A stretch of 64,000 nt of DNA, taken from contig CANJBZ010000013.1 of assembly GCA_947473475.1 (NCBI GenBank), forward strand, positions 1 through 64,000. The letters are read 5' to 3'. This document shows, one piece after another, positions 44,990 through 52,940 of the stretch. Positions within the stretch are counted from its first letter, which is position 1, and every line of letters starts with the position of its first letter. Made by a program: the position numbers and the translations under genes. The notes beneath the pieces are model-generated. The model searched no databases. It was not told the origin of the DNA and saw nothing but the letters and a program-made list of their open reading frames with translations. This stretch comes from Alphaproteobacteria bacterium (lineage in GTDB: Bacteria; Pseudomonadota; Alphaproteobacteria; Micropepsales; Micropepsaceae).

Positions 44990-45885
44990 ATGTAGCCGCG
45001 GGGCTTATCGCTTCGCGCTTCGTTCATTATCTGGCCCTTTCGGTTCTGTTCGGCGGCGCGCTGTTTCCGTTTTACGGGATGGCTTCGCGTGCCGGCGGTC
45101 CGCGCATTCCGTCGTGGCTGGCTTTGCTGCTGCGTCTAGCGGCGTGGCTCACTTTTCTGAGCGCCCTTTCATGGCTGCTGTTCACGGCGGCCAACATGAG
45201 CGGCAACGTCTCCGGGATGACCGATCCGGGCGTGTTATCGCTTGTGCTTCTGGATACCGGGTTCGGGCGAGTCTGGGCGGTGCGGCTGGTGCTTGCGGCC
45301 GGCTTAGCCGTGCTCATGCTCGGAGGCGGCGAAATCGGACGGCGGCGGCACTATGTTGTGCTCGCCGGGGCCTTGCTTCTGCTGACCAGTATCGCCCTTA
45401 CAGGACACGCCGGCAGCGATACCGGGCGCTTCAGCTTCCTGCACCGCGCGGCGGACGCCATTCATCTGATCGCCGCCGGCGTTTGGATCGGCGCGCTCAT
45501 TGTTTTTTCCCGGATGGTGCTGGCGGCACTGCATTGCGGCAGCGCCACGAGCTTCCATTATGCGCTGGCTCAGTTCTCCGGGACCGGAACCGCGGCGGTC
45601 GTGGCGCTGGTGGCGACAGGGCTTATCAATCCCGGCTTCCTGGCGAGCCTGTCTACGCCGTATGGACGCCTGCTGCTCGCAAAGCTCGGCATGTTTGGTT
45701 GCATGCTGATGCTGGCGGCCGTCAACCGGTTCTGGCTGACGCCGCGGCTTGCGCTCGCCCTGCACTCCGGAACGGGATTGGGAGCGGCCACCGGCCTGCT
45801 CCGCGCCAGCGTGCTGATCGAAACCGCGCTGGCGCTACTGGTTCTGCTTTCGGTTGCGTGGCTGGGCACATTAGCCCCGCCGTAG
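44986..45885 (+). CDS. copD: Copper resistance membrane protein CopD
   Basis: A 299-residue inner-membrane protein with eight predicted helices and conserved His residues in FVHYLALSVLFGGALF, TGHAGSD and ADAIHLIAAGVWIGAL, the CopD signature. It is thought to move copper across the inner membrane with CopC. Translation starts at GTG 44986, overlapping the copC stop as GTGA. It is the last gene of the csoR operon. Confidence 0.9.
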   Translation: MNVAAGLIASRFVHYLALSVLFGGALFPFYGMASRAGGPRIPSWLALLLRLAAWLTFLSALSWLLFTAANMSGNVSGMTDPGVLSLVLLDTGFGRVWAVRLVLAAGLAVLMLGGGEIGRRRHYVVLAGALLLLTSIALTGHAGSDTGRFSFLHRAADAIHLIAAGVWIGALIVFSRMVLAALHCGSATSFHYALAQFSGTGTAAVVALVATGLINPGFLASLSTPYGRLLLAKLGMFGCMLMLAAVNRFWLTPRLALALHSGTGLGAATGLLRASVLIETALALLVLLSVAWLGTLAPP

Positions 45886-45940
45886 CGCCCCCTCCGTCGC
45901 GCTACGCGCGCCACCTCCCCCGTGAAAACGGGGGAGGAAA
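45885..45940. terminator. Bidirectional terminator within a dispersed GC-rich repeat
   Basis: A 10-bp stem, CCTCCCCCGT (45914-45923) with ACGGGGGAGG (45928-45937), is followed by AAATTTT, and on the other strand by GTGGCG. It lies between the convergent copD and propeller genes. The preceding bases (GTCGCGCTACGCGCGCCAC) are nearly repeated at 51297-51330. Confidence 0.7.
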
Positions 45941-45945
45941 TTTTA

Positions 45946-47133
45946 TCACCGCATATTGCCGGTGTGGCCGAGGGAATAGCGGCCGGGTTGCGGCCAGACG
46001 GTCAGACCGTGAGGTTCGGTGCCGACGGGGATGCTCTTCACCGCACCGGTCGTCGTATCGATGGCGTACACCATCTTGTCGAAACGGCCCGACACCCACA
46101 GCGTCTTTCCGTCGGCGCTGACATTGCCCATGTCGGGGCTGCCGCCGCCGGGGATGGGCCAGTTCTTTTCGACTTTGCGCGTGGCGAAATCGATCGCCGA
46201 AATGCTGCCGGGGCCGTTGGGCTTGATGTCGCCCATATGAGTGCCGCGATTGGTGACGTAGAGTTTTTTGCCGTCGCGGCTGGGATAAAGCCCGTGCGCG
46301 CCACGGCCGGTCGGAATGAAGCCGATTTCTTTGAATTGCTCGGGATCGATCAAATGCACGCCGTCGGCCATCATGTCCGCGACATAGAACACCTTGCCGT
46401 CGGGCGAGATGCGAATGTCCTGCGGCATGGAACTCGTCTTCATGCCGGGCATGTTGGGCATGCTTTGCGCGGTCAGCTTCATGTAGTTGAGGACTTTGCG
46501 GCCCACCATGTCGATCTTGACCAAGCCGCCGCCGCCGAATTCGCAGGTGAAGATGGCGAACTTGCCGTCAGCGGTGAAATCGGCGTGGTTGAGCCCGGCG
46601 CATTGCGGCGTGGCCAGATTAGAATGCATCTCCATCGTCTGCGGATCGCGGAATTCCAGACGTTTCAGCGCCTCGGCAACCACAATGGCTTCGCGCCCGT
46701 CCGGCGTAAAATAAAGATTATAGGCGTCCTGAACATTGACCGTCTTGCCGGGCTTGCCGGTCTTCGGATCGATGGGCGTGAGAATCCCGGGCAGTTTGCG
46801 CTCGGCGGAGCCCGCCACCCAAAGCGTTTTCATATCCCAGGAGGGAATGATGTGCTGCGGATTGCCGCCGACATTGTAGTGGTCGACCACCTCGAACTTG
46901 GCCGGATCGATCACATAAACGTCGCCGGATTTCACATTGGGGACGTAGACGCGGGAGAGCGCGCCCGCCGTTGCCGGGCTCATCTTGCCCGTCTGGTCCT
47001 CGCTGTAGACGTTCATTGGGTCGGTGACCGCGGGCATACCGGGTACGGTTTGCACCGGCTGCGCGTGTGCGAGGCCAAGCGTCAGCGCCAGACACGAAAC
47101 GCCAAACAGGAACGGCAAACGGATACGACTCAC
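45946..47133 (-). CDS. Secreted YVTN-type beta-propeller protein
   Basis: A 395-residue exported protein with a signal peptide (cleavage near AHAQ) and a seven-bladed propeller of the YncE/YVTN type: SRVYVPNVKSGDVYVIDP, SPDGKVFYVADMMADGVHLID, SRDGKKLYVTNRGTHMG and SADGKTLWVSGRFDKMVYAID. Some relatives bind metal or accompany copper and methanol-oxidation loci. Convergent to copD, so it is not in the csoR operon, but the neighbourhood suggests a metal- or redox-linked role. Confidence 0.8.
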   Translation of the reverse strand: MSRIRLPFLFGVSCLALTLGLAHAQPVQTVPGMPAVTDPMNVYSEDQTGKMSPATAGALSRVYVPNVKSGDVYVIDPAKFEVVDHYNVGGNPQHIIPSWDMKTLWVAGSAERKLPGILTPIDPKTGKPGKTVNVQDAYNLYFTPDGREAIVVAEALKRLEFRDPQTMEMHSNLATPQCAGLNHADFTADGKFAIFTCEFGGGGLVKIDMVGRKVLNYMKLTAQSMPNMPGMKTSSMPQDIRISPDGKVFYVADMMADGVHLIDPEQFKEIGFIPTGRGAHGLYPSRDGKKLYVTNRGTHMGDIKPNGPGSISAIDFATRKVEKNWPIPGGGSPDMGNVSADGKTLWVSGRFDKMVYAIDTTTGAVKSIPVGTEPHGLTVWPQPGRYSLGHTGNMR

Positions 47134-47291
47134 GGTGGTTATCCTTCGATTCGCGGAGCGGTACGGTAGACCGGCTTTCCGGCGAAAATTAGTTCTGAAT
47201 CAATAAGCCACCGTAGCACGCCACAAACCCGATGCGGCACGTTGCCCCGCATCAATTACAGCAATGTCATACGATACTTGGGCTTGAGCAA

Positions 47292-48149
47292 TCAGGCGTG
47301 GCTGCTGGCGCGTTCGGCGGCGCCTACCGTGTTTTCCAGCAGCATGGTCACGGTCATGGGACCGACTCCGCCGGGCACGGGTGTGATGAAGGACGCCTTT
47401 TCCTTCACGCCCTCGAAATCGACATCGCCGACGAGTTTACCGCCGGGAAGGAAATTGATTCCGACGTCAATGACCACCGCGCCGGTGCGCACCATGGGCG
47501 GAACGATCAGGTTCGGCCTGCCCGCCGCAACCACCAGAATGTCTGCCAGAATGGTGTATTGGGCGAGATCGCGCGTCTTCGCATGGCAAATAGCAACGGT
47601 GGCCTCGCGCTGCATCAGCATCAGGGCCATGGGCTTGCCGACAATGTTGCTGGCGCCGACAACCGTGACGTTCTTGCCTTCCAGCTCGATGCCTTCGTGT
47701 TCCAGAATTTTCTGTACCCCATAGGGTGTACATGGCGGGAAAACGGTTTGGCCGAAGACAAGACCGCCCACATTGTACAGGTGAAAGCCGTCCACATCCT
47801 TCTCGACCGAAATCGTCTCCAGAATACGGCGCGGATGGATGTGCGCCGGTAAAGGAAGCTGCACAAGAATGCCGTGAATATCCGGCGCGTCGTTGAGAAT
47901 GCGGATCTGATCGAGCACGGCATCTTCGGAAATGTCCGCGGGTAAATGCACGACATTGGATTTGATGCCGACATCGGCGCAGGCGCGCACCTTGTTGCGG
48001 ACATAGACACCGGACGGCGGATCGTCGCCGACACGCAAAAGCGTGAGGGCTGGCGTTACACCGCGCGCACGCAACACGGCGGCACGTTCCGCGATTCCCT
48101 TGCGGACTTCCTTTGCAATCGCCAGACCGTCGATAATCTTCGCCGTCAT
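47292..48149 (-). CDS. folD: Bifunctional methylenetetrahydrofolate dehydrogenase/cyclohydrolase
   Basis: A 285-residue enzyme interconverting methylene-, methenyl- and formyl-tetrahydrofolate. It shows the expected GVYVRNKVRACADVGI and the Lys of that motif, GILVQLPLPAHI, PCTPYGV, and the NADP-binding VVGASNIVGKPMALML. Its ATG overlaps the stop of the upstream ThDP subunit (ATGA), so a housekeeping C1 gene is translationally coupled to a catabolic-looking operon, an unusual context. Confidence 0.96.
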   Translation of the reverse strand: MTAKIIDGLAIAKEVRKGIAERAAVLRARGVTPALTLLRVGDDPPSGVYVRNKVRACADVGIKSNVVHLPADISEDAVLDQIRILNDAPDIHGILVQLPLPAHIHPRRILETISVEKDVDGFHLYNVGGLVFGQTVFPPCTPYGVQKILEHEGIELEGKNVTVVGASNIVGKPMALMLMQREATVAICHAKTRDLAQYTILADILVVAAGRPNLIVPPMVRTGAVVIDVGINFLPGGKLVGDVDFEGVKEKASFITPVPGGVGPMTVTMLLENTVGAAERASSHA

Positions 48150-48715
48150 GCCAACCCTGTCAGCGCCTGCATGAAGCGCAGTTTGATATCGACCCCGTCA
48201 CGCGACGGCAGCACACGCGGAAGGTTTTCCGCTTCCACATGGGCCTGAACGAAAGCCGGTCCATCGCCTTCGTGCAGCACACGGCGTACCGCTTCTATTT
48301 CCTGCGAGCCTGAAATCGCGCGCGCGTCTTTGAAGCGGCAAGCCTTCGCAACCCCCACGAGGTCTATGCCGGAATTGGTGTGGCTCGCCTGCATGCCGGT
48401 TTCGCCATAATGCCGATTGTCCAGCACCACAATGGAAAGATTGCGCGGCTGCTTAACGCCAATGGTCGCGAGGCTGCCTAAGCCCATCAGCATTTCGCCA
48501 TCGCCGGTGATGACGGCAATGCGGTCTTTCGGACGGGCGAGCGCCAATCCCAGGCCGATCATCGCGGCGCAGCCCATCGAGCCCCACAGATAGAAATTCA
48601 ACGGGTGCTCTCCGGCCGCGGCAACATCATAGGTCGGCGCGCCAAGTCCGCTGACCACGAGAAGATTGCCGCGGCCCACAAGCAGGTCCTTCACCAGTTC
48701 CCGGCGGTCCAGCAT
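48146..48715 (-). CDS. ThDP decarboxylase, PP-domain subunit (sulfopyruvate decarboxylase beta-like)
   Basis: A 189-residue protein that is only the C-terminal ThDP-binding half of a decarboxylase: MGCAAMIGLGLALARP, VITGDGEMLMGLGSLATIG (GDG start of the Mg/ThDP motif) and LDNRHYGETG. Split enzymes of this size are ComE of sulfopyruvate decarboxylase and the matching part of phosphonopyruvate decarboxylase. I chose ATG 48715, overlapping the partner stop as TGATG. Together with the next gene it should form one active enzyme. Confidence 0.78.
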   Translation of the reverse strand: MLDRRELVKDLLVGRGNLLVVSGLGAPTYDVAAAGEHPLNFYLWGSMGCAAMIGLGLALARPKDRIAVITGDGEMLMGLGSLATIGVKQPRNLSIVVLDNRHYGETGMQASHTNSGIDLVGVAKACRFKDARAISGSQEIEAVRRVLHEGDGPAFVQAHVEAENLPRVLPSRDGVDIKLRFMQALTGLA

Positions 48716-49248
48716 CACTTGCTCCACACTTTGCGGCCGATCAGGCGCTGGGACAGCAGCACGGCGATGGGGACGTTTCCGTCGAAGGCCATGTCGCATG
48801 CCGCGCCGACGACTTCATCGACATCGTCCGGATTCTCGATGCGATAGGTGAGGAAGCCGCAGAGACGAAACGATTCCTCTGTTATGGAGCCCATCGGGAC
48901 TTGCGCCGGATTGAACTCGCCAAATTCGCCGCGCATGGTGACGAGCACCAGACATGGGAAGCCGCAGTTCTTGATAAGCGAAAACATGTTGATGCAATTG
49001 CCGACGCCACTCGATTGCATCAGCAGCGCGGCGCGTTGACCGCCGAGCGTCGCGCCCGCCACAAGCCCGACGCCCTCTTCTTCCGTGGTCAGAACCACAT
49101 CGGCAATGTCCGGGTCATCGATGCAGCGTTGAATAAGGCGGCTGTGGCCGGCATCCGGCACATAACCGACCTGACGAATCCTGGCGCGGCGAAAATGCAC
49201 GTAAATCGCATCGGGCCAAGTGGCGGCGTTGTCGACAGTGGGGTCCAT
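48715..49248 (-). CDS. ThDP decarboxylase, PYR-domain subunit (sulfopyruvate decarboxylase alpha-like)
   Basis: A 177-residue protein equal to the N-terminal PYR half: VGYVPDAGHSRLIQRC, the catalytic Glu in VVLTTEEEGVGLVAGATLGG, LLMQSSGVGNCINMF and VTMRGEFGEFNPAQVPMG. This closely follows the ComD/phosphonopyruvate-decarboxylase alpha pattern. Substrate could be sulfopyruvate (giving sulfoacetaldehyde), phosphonopyruvate or another 3-substituted pyruvate. It is coupled to the PP subunit and lies 2 bp after a deacetylase-fold gene. Confidence 0.78.
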   Translation of the reverse strand: MDPTVDNAATWPDAIYVHFRRARIRQVGYVPDAGHSRLIQRCIDDPDIADVVLTTEEEGVGLVAGATLGGQRAALLMQSSGVGNCINMFSLIKNCGFPCLVLVTMRGEFGEFNPAQVPMGSITEESFRLCGFLTYRIENPDDVDEVVGAACDMAFDGNVPIAVLLSQRLIGRKVWSK

Positions 49249-49250
49249 GG

Positions 49251-50069
49251 TCAGGGCTGCTTCAGCATGAAGTCGGCGATTTGTTGGCGCGTGGCGATCC
49301 AGACATCGGCGCCATCGGCGGCGCGCGCGACGATTTCGCCGAAGTAATGCGCGCCACGCGGGCGGCCAAAAATATGCGCGTGGACCGTCACGTCGATGAT
49401 GGCGGGTTCGCTGCTGCGGCGGGCGATGGAAAGATTTTCTTCAAACGATTCCAGCATCAGCTTCGGCGGATTGCCGTATTTCATAAACGGCATGTCGTTG
49501 ACGTCGGTCGCAAGGGGGATCGCGACAATTTTCAAATCGCCAACCTGCTGCACATAGGGCAGATCGTCGTCGAAGACATCGCCGTACCAAGTGTAACTCG
49601 CTTCCGCCAGCAAGCGCGGCAGATCGGGCCCGGATGTCCCGCGTGGCGACAGCCAGCCCACCACCGGCTTTCCGGACGCGTCGCGCAGCAAAGCCGTGCA
49701 GCGCGCGATGTTCTTGCGGTTGTCTTCAACGGACAACAACGCCGGAACCACATCCATCGTGTAGGAATGCGAGAGCACTTCGTGACCCGCATCGGCAACG
49801 GCGCGCACGGCTTCCGGCGCGCGTTCGGCGATGATGGCGCTGGTCATCACGCTGGCTTTCGCCCCATGCGCGGCAAGCACATCGAGCAGCCGGTAAATGC
49901 CGCGCTTCACGCCATAGGCCGCCCAGGAAATCGCCATCGTATCGAGCGCGCCCGCGGGCAAAGGGTTGCCCATGGGGCTGATCCCCGGCGCCTTGCCATC
50001 CGACCAGGCTTCCAGACAGACGTTGAACACCACGGCAACGCGCTTGCCGCCCGGCCACTGCCACGTCAT
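49251..50069 (-). CDS. Polysaccharide deacetylase-fold protein (PuuE/allantoinase-like)
   Basis: A 272-residue cytosolic protein of the NodB/PuuE fold. It begins WPGGKRVAVVFNVCLEAWSDG, has AAYGVKRGIYRLLDVLAAHGAKASVM, HEVLSHSYTMD, WLSPRGTSGPDL and VTVHAHIFGRPRG. This is the pattern of PuuE-like and peptidoglycan-deacetylase-related hydrolases, which include cytosolic amidases rather than true polysaccharide enzymes. Substrate unknown. GAGGT precedes the ATG. First gene of the operon with the split ThDP enzyme and folD. Confidence 0.78.
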   Translation of the reverse strand: MTWQWPGGKRVAVVFNVCLEAWSDGKAPGISPMGNPLPAGALDTMAISWAAYGVKRGIYRLLDVLAAHGAKASVMTSAIIAERAPEAVRAVADAGHEVLSHSYTMDVVPALLSVEDNRKNIARCTALLRDASGKPVVGWLSPRGTSGPDLPRLLAEASYTWYGDVFDDDLPYVQQVGDLKIVAIPLATDVNDMPFMKYGNPPKLMLESFEENLSIARRSSEPAIIDVTVHAHIFGRPRGAHYFGEIVARAADGADVWIATRQQIADFMLKQP

Positions 50070-50155
50070 GTCGGTTTACCTCTTGGATACCGGTCTTATA
50101 GACCCCTTGAGAGGGCGCTCGGCAAGCTCCAAGCTGCCAGGAACTGAGGGGTTAT

Positions 50156-50406
50156 ATGCCTGCCCGGCTGAAAGCCTTTCAAGCCCCTCTGGGCTTCTTC
50201 GACACGGTGGTCGCCGCGCCGTCACAGGGCGCAGCCCTAAAGGCCTGGGGCTCGCGCCAGAACCTGTTTCGGGATGGACAAGCCAAGCCGCGCTGGACGA
50301 GGAAGGGCTGAGAACCCGCAATGCCTTCCGCGCACGGCATAAGCGGGCGATCGAACAGCTCGCCAAGGCGCGCAAGGATTACGTCGAAAAACTCAGGGGC
50401 CGCTGA
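50156..50406 (+). pseudogene. Frameshifted and shortened small gene
   Basis: The first frame encodes MPARLKAFQAPLGFFDTVVA, then APSQGAALKAWGS, resembling the start of a family of about 200-residue proteins in sphingomonads and relatives. It stops at about 50311. An overlapping frame then encodes ALDEEGLRTRNAFRARHKRA and a basic helical end stopping at 50406, resembling the C-terminal half of such proteins. The middle is missing. I infer deletion plus frameshift; the family identity is from memory. Confidence 0.45.
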
Positions 50407-50478
50407 CGGCCACGCGAAAGGCTTGCGAAGTCCGCGGGGATGGCTAATCCCTTGGGCAGAAAATAGGGGACGAGAGAC

Positions 50479-51276
50479 ATGGATATGAACCTGAAGGGCC
50501 GCGTGGCGGTCGTCAGCGGCTCAACCGGCGGCATCGGCTTTGCCACGGCGCGCGAACTGGCGCTGCTCGGCGCGACGGTCGCGATCAATGGCCGGACGCA
50601 GGCGCGCGTGGATGCGGCAATCGCCAAACTGAAATCCGAAGTAAAAGGCGCGGAGCTGCTCTCGGCGCCGGGCGATCTATCCAATGCGGCGGGCGCGGAC
50701 GCCATTATCGCCGCGGTCCCGCAAGCCGACATCCTCGTCAACAATGCCGGGATTTTCGAGCCGAAAGGCTTTTTCGACATCCCAGACGAGGATTGGACCC
50801 GGTTCTTCGAGATCAACGTGCTGTCCGGCATTCGGCTCTCGCGGCATTACACGCCGGGCATGGTCAAGAAGGGCTGGGGCCGCGTGGTGTTCATCTCGTC
50901 GGAATCCGGCCTGCATATCCCGGCCGAGATGGTCCATTACGGCATGACCAAAACGGCGCAGCTTGCGGTGTCCCGCGGCTTGGCGGAAACGGTCGCCGGC
51001 ACAGGCGTGACGGTGAACGCGGTGCTGCCGGGACCGACCCTGTCCGAAGGCGTCGAGGTCTTCATGCGCCAGATGGCCGCAGGTCAAACCAACCCCGACC
51101 TGCAGCAGATGGGCCGCGACTTCATCCGCGAGCACCGCTCGTCCTCGCTGCTTAAGCGTCTCGCCAGCAACGAAGAGGTGGCCAACATGATCGCCTATGT
51201 CTGCAGCCCGGCGGCGAGCGCCACCAGCGGCGCGGCCCTCAGGGTCGACGGCGGCGTGGTGAAGAGCATAGCGTAG
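50479..51276 (+). CDS. SDR-family oxidoreductase
   Basis: A 265-residue short-chain dehydrogenase. It has the cofactor loop SGSTGGIGFATA, NNAGIF, the catalytic Ser in SSESGLHIP, and Y-x-x-x-K in HYGMTKTAQ. An insert of about 20 residues after the Tyr/Lys part (VFMRQMAAGQTNPDL...) sets it apart from fatty-acid FabG. The substrate is unknown. First gene of the plus-strand operon containing the UxaA/Suy-like genes, so it may oxidise a related hydroxy acid. Confidence 0.82.
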   Translation: MDMNLKGRVAVVSGSTGGIGFATARELALLGATVAINGRTQARVDAAIAKLKSEVKGAELLSAPGDLSNAAGADAIIAAVPQADILVNNAGIFEPKGFFDIPDEDWTRFFEINVLSGIRLSRHYTPGMVKKGWGRVVFISSESGLHIPAEMVHYGMTKTAQLAVSRGLAETVAGTGVTVNAVLPGPTLSEGVEVFMRQMAAGQTNPDLQQMGRDFIREHRSSSLLKRLASNEEVANMIAYVCSPAASATSGAALRVDGGVVKSIA

Positions 51277-51296
51277 GACGGGTCGGCGTTCGGTCG

Positions 51297-51354
51297 CGCC
51301 GCCCCCTTCGTCGCGCTGCGCGCACCACTTCCCCCGTAACCACGGGGGAAGAAA
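51297..51354. repeat. GC-rich palindromic repeat, copy of the 45885 element
   Basis: GTCGCGCTGCGCGCACCAC leads into the 10-bp stem CTTCCCCCGT (51328-51337) and ACGGGGGAAG (51342-51351). Relative to the 45885 copy, both arms carry the paired change CC/GG to CT/AG, so the stem is kept. It lies between the SDR gene and the SuyA-like gene. Confidence 0.7.
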
Positions 51355-51459
51355 AGCTGGACCCTTCCCCGGCGTCGCTGCGCGGGGGAGGATCAAGATT
51401 GACTCTGTGGGCTGAAGTCTTATTCAAGACGGCCAAACTACACTGCCTGGGAGGGAGTT

Positions 51460-51747
51460 TTGGAAGCGCCGCATCTCTTGGTGCACGACAAGAAGGACGT
51501 CGTCGGTGTCGTCGTGGTCGAAGGCCTGACAGCCGGGACCGACATGCTTTGCGTGGTCACCGCCGACAACTCGTCGTTTCGCCTGACCACGAAAATGGAC
51601 GTACCGATCGGCCACAAGATCGCGCTCGTCGATATCAAAGCGGGCGACACGGTCTGGAAATACGGCCAGGACATCGGCCGCGCGGTGGCGAATATCGGCC
51701 AAGGCGAACATGTGCACGTCCATAACCTCAAGACCAAACGGTGGTAA
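51460..51747 (+). CDS. UxaA-family small subunit (SAF domain, SuyA-like)
   Basis: A 95-residue SAF-domain protein: [18 protein letters not shown], then [24 protein letters not shown] and [23 protein letters not shown]. It equals the small subunit of (2R)-sulfolactate sulfo-lyase (SuyA) and the N-terminal domain of altronate dehydratase. The start is TTG at 51460 after GGGAGG. The large subunit follows at once, as in suyAB operons. Confidence 0.78.
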   Translation: MEAPHLLVHDKKDVVGVVVVEGLTAGTDMLCVVTADNSSFRLTTKMDVPIGHKIALVDIKAGDTVWKYGQDIGRAVANIGQGEHVHVHNLKTKRW

Positions 51748-51752
51748 GCGCC

Positions 51753-52937
51753 ATGGCGGAGAAGAACGGCATCAACGGTACCTTCTGGGGCTGGCGGCGT
51801 GAAAACGGCCGCGTCGGCGTGCGCAACCACGTGGTGATCCTGCCGCTCGACGATCTGTCGAACGCGGCCTGCGAGTCGGTCGCCAACAACATCAAAGGCA
51901 CGATGGCGCTGCCGCACGCTTACGGGCGTCTGCAATTCGGCGAAGATCTCGAGCTTTTCTTCCGTACACTGATCGGCACCGGCGCCAATCCGAACGTCGC
52001 GGCCGTCGTGGTGATCGGCATCGAAGAGGGCTGGACCCAGCGCGTCGTCGACGGCATCCGGGCCACGGGCAAGCCCTGCGAAGGCTTCGGCATCGAAGGC
52101 ACCGGCGACATCATGACAGTCGCCAAGGCCTCGCGCACCGCGAAGGATTTCCTGCAATGGGCCTCCGAGCGTCAGCGCGAGGAATGTTCCCTATCCGAGC
52201 TGTGGGTTTCGGCCAAATGCGGCGAAAGCGACACGACGACGGGCCTCGCCTCCTGCCCGACCGTCGGCAATATGTATGACAAGCTGATCCCGCAAGGCAT
52301 TTACGGCGTGTTCGGCGAAACCTCGGAGATCACTGGCGCAGAGCATCTTGCCAAGGCGCGCGCGGCAACGCCCGAGATCGGCGAGAAATGGTACCGCACC
52401 TGGAAGGCCTATCAGGACGACGTGATCGAAGCGCACAAAACGAACGATCTGTCGGACTCGCAGCCGACCAAGGGCAATATCGCGGGCGGCCTGACCACCA
52501 TCGAAGAAAAGGCACTCGGCAATCTGGAAAAGATCGGCAAGGAGTGCCGCTACATCGACGTGCTGGAACCGGCGGAAGCGCCGGCCAAAGGTCCGGGGCT
52601 GTACTTCATGGATTCATCGTCGGCGGCGGCGGAATGCGTCACGCTGATGGGCGCGGCGGGGTACGTCGTACACTGCTTCCCGACGGGCCAGGGTAACGTG
52701 ATCGGCAATCCGATCATTCCGGTCGTCAAGATCACCGGCAATCCGAAGACGGTGCGTACTATGTCGGAGCACGTCGATGTCGACGTGTCCGGCATTATCC
52801 GGCGCGAAGTCACCATTCCTGAGGCAGGCGATATGCTGATCGACATGATCCGCCGCACGGCGAACGGCCGGTTGACCGCCGCCGAAGCGCTGGGCCATCG
52901 CGAGTTCGTGCTGACGAAGCTTTATCGCAGCGCCTAA
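51753..52937 (+). CDS. UxaA-family large subunit (SuyB-like sulfo-lyase)
   Basis: A 394-residue protein with [80 protein letters not shown] and [20 protein letters not shown]. From memory this closely follows SuyB, the catalytic subunit of (2R)-sulfolactate sulfo-lyase, which splits sulfolactate to pyruvate and sulfite using iron. Altronate- or galactarate-type dehydratases are the alternative. A GTG at 51741 is possible; I took the ATG at 51753. Coupled between the SAF subunit and a dehydrogenase. Confidence 0.75.
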   Translation: MAEKNGINGTFWGWRRENGRVGVRNHVVILPLDDLSNAACESVANNIKGTMALPHAYGRLQFGEDLELFFRTLIGTGANPNVAAVVVIGIEEGWTQRVVDGIRATGKPCEGFGIEGTGDIMTVAKASRTAKDFLQWASERQREECSLSELWVSAKCGESDTTTGLASCPTVGNMYDKLIPQGIYGVFGETSEITGAEHLAKARAATPEIGEKWYRTWKAYQDDVIEAHKTNDLSDSQPTKGNIAGGLTTIEEKALGNLEKIGKECRYIDVLEPAEAPAKGPGLYFMDSSSAAAECVTLMGAAGYVVHCFPTGQGNVIGNPIIPVVKITGNPKTVRTMSEHVDVDVSGIIRREVTIPEAGDMLIDMIRRTANGRLTAAEALGHREFVLTKLYRSA

Positions 52938-52940
52938 CGG

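Noticed and set aside
45114-46121. A 335-codon plus-strand frame across copD
   Set aside because: Arg/Gly/Ala-rich shadow of copD in another frame; copD has clear membrane helices and family motifs.
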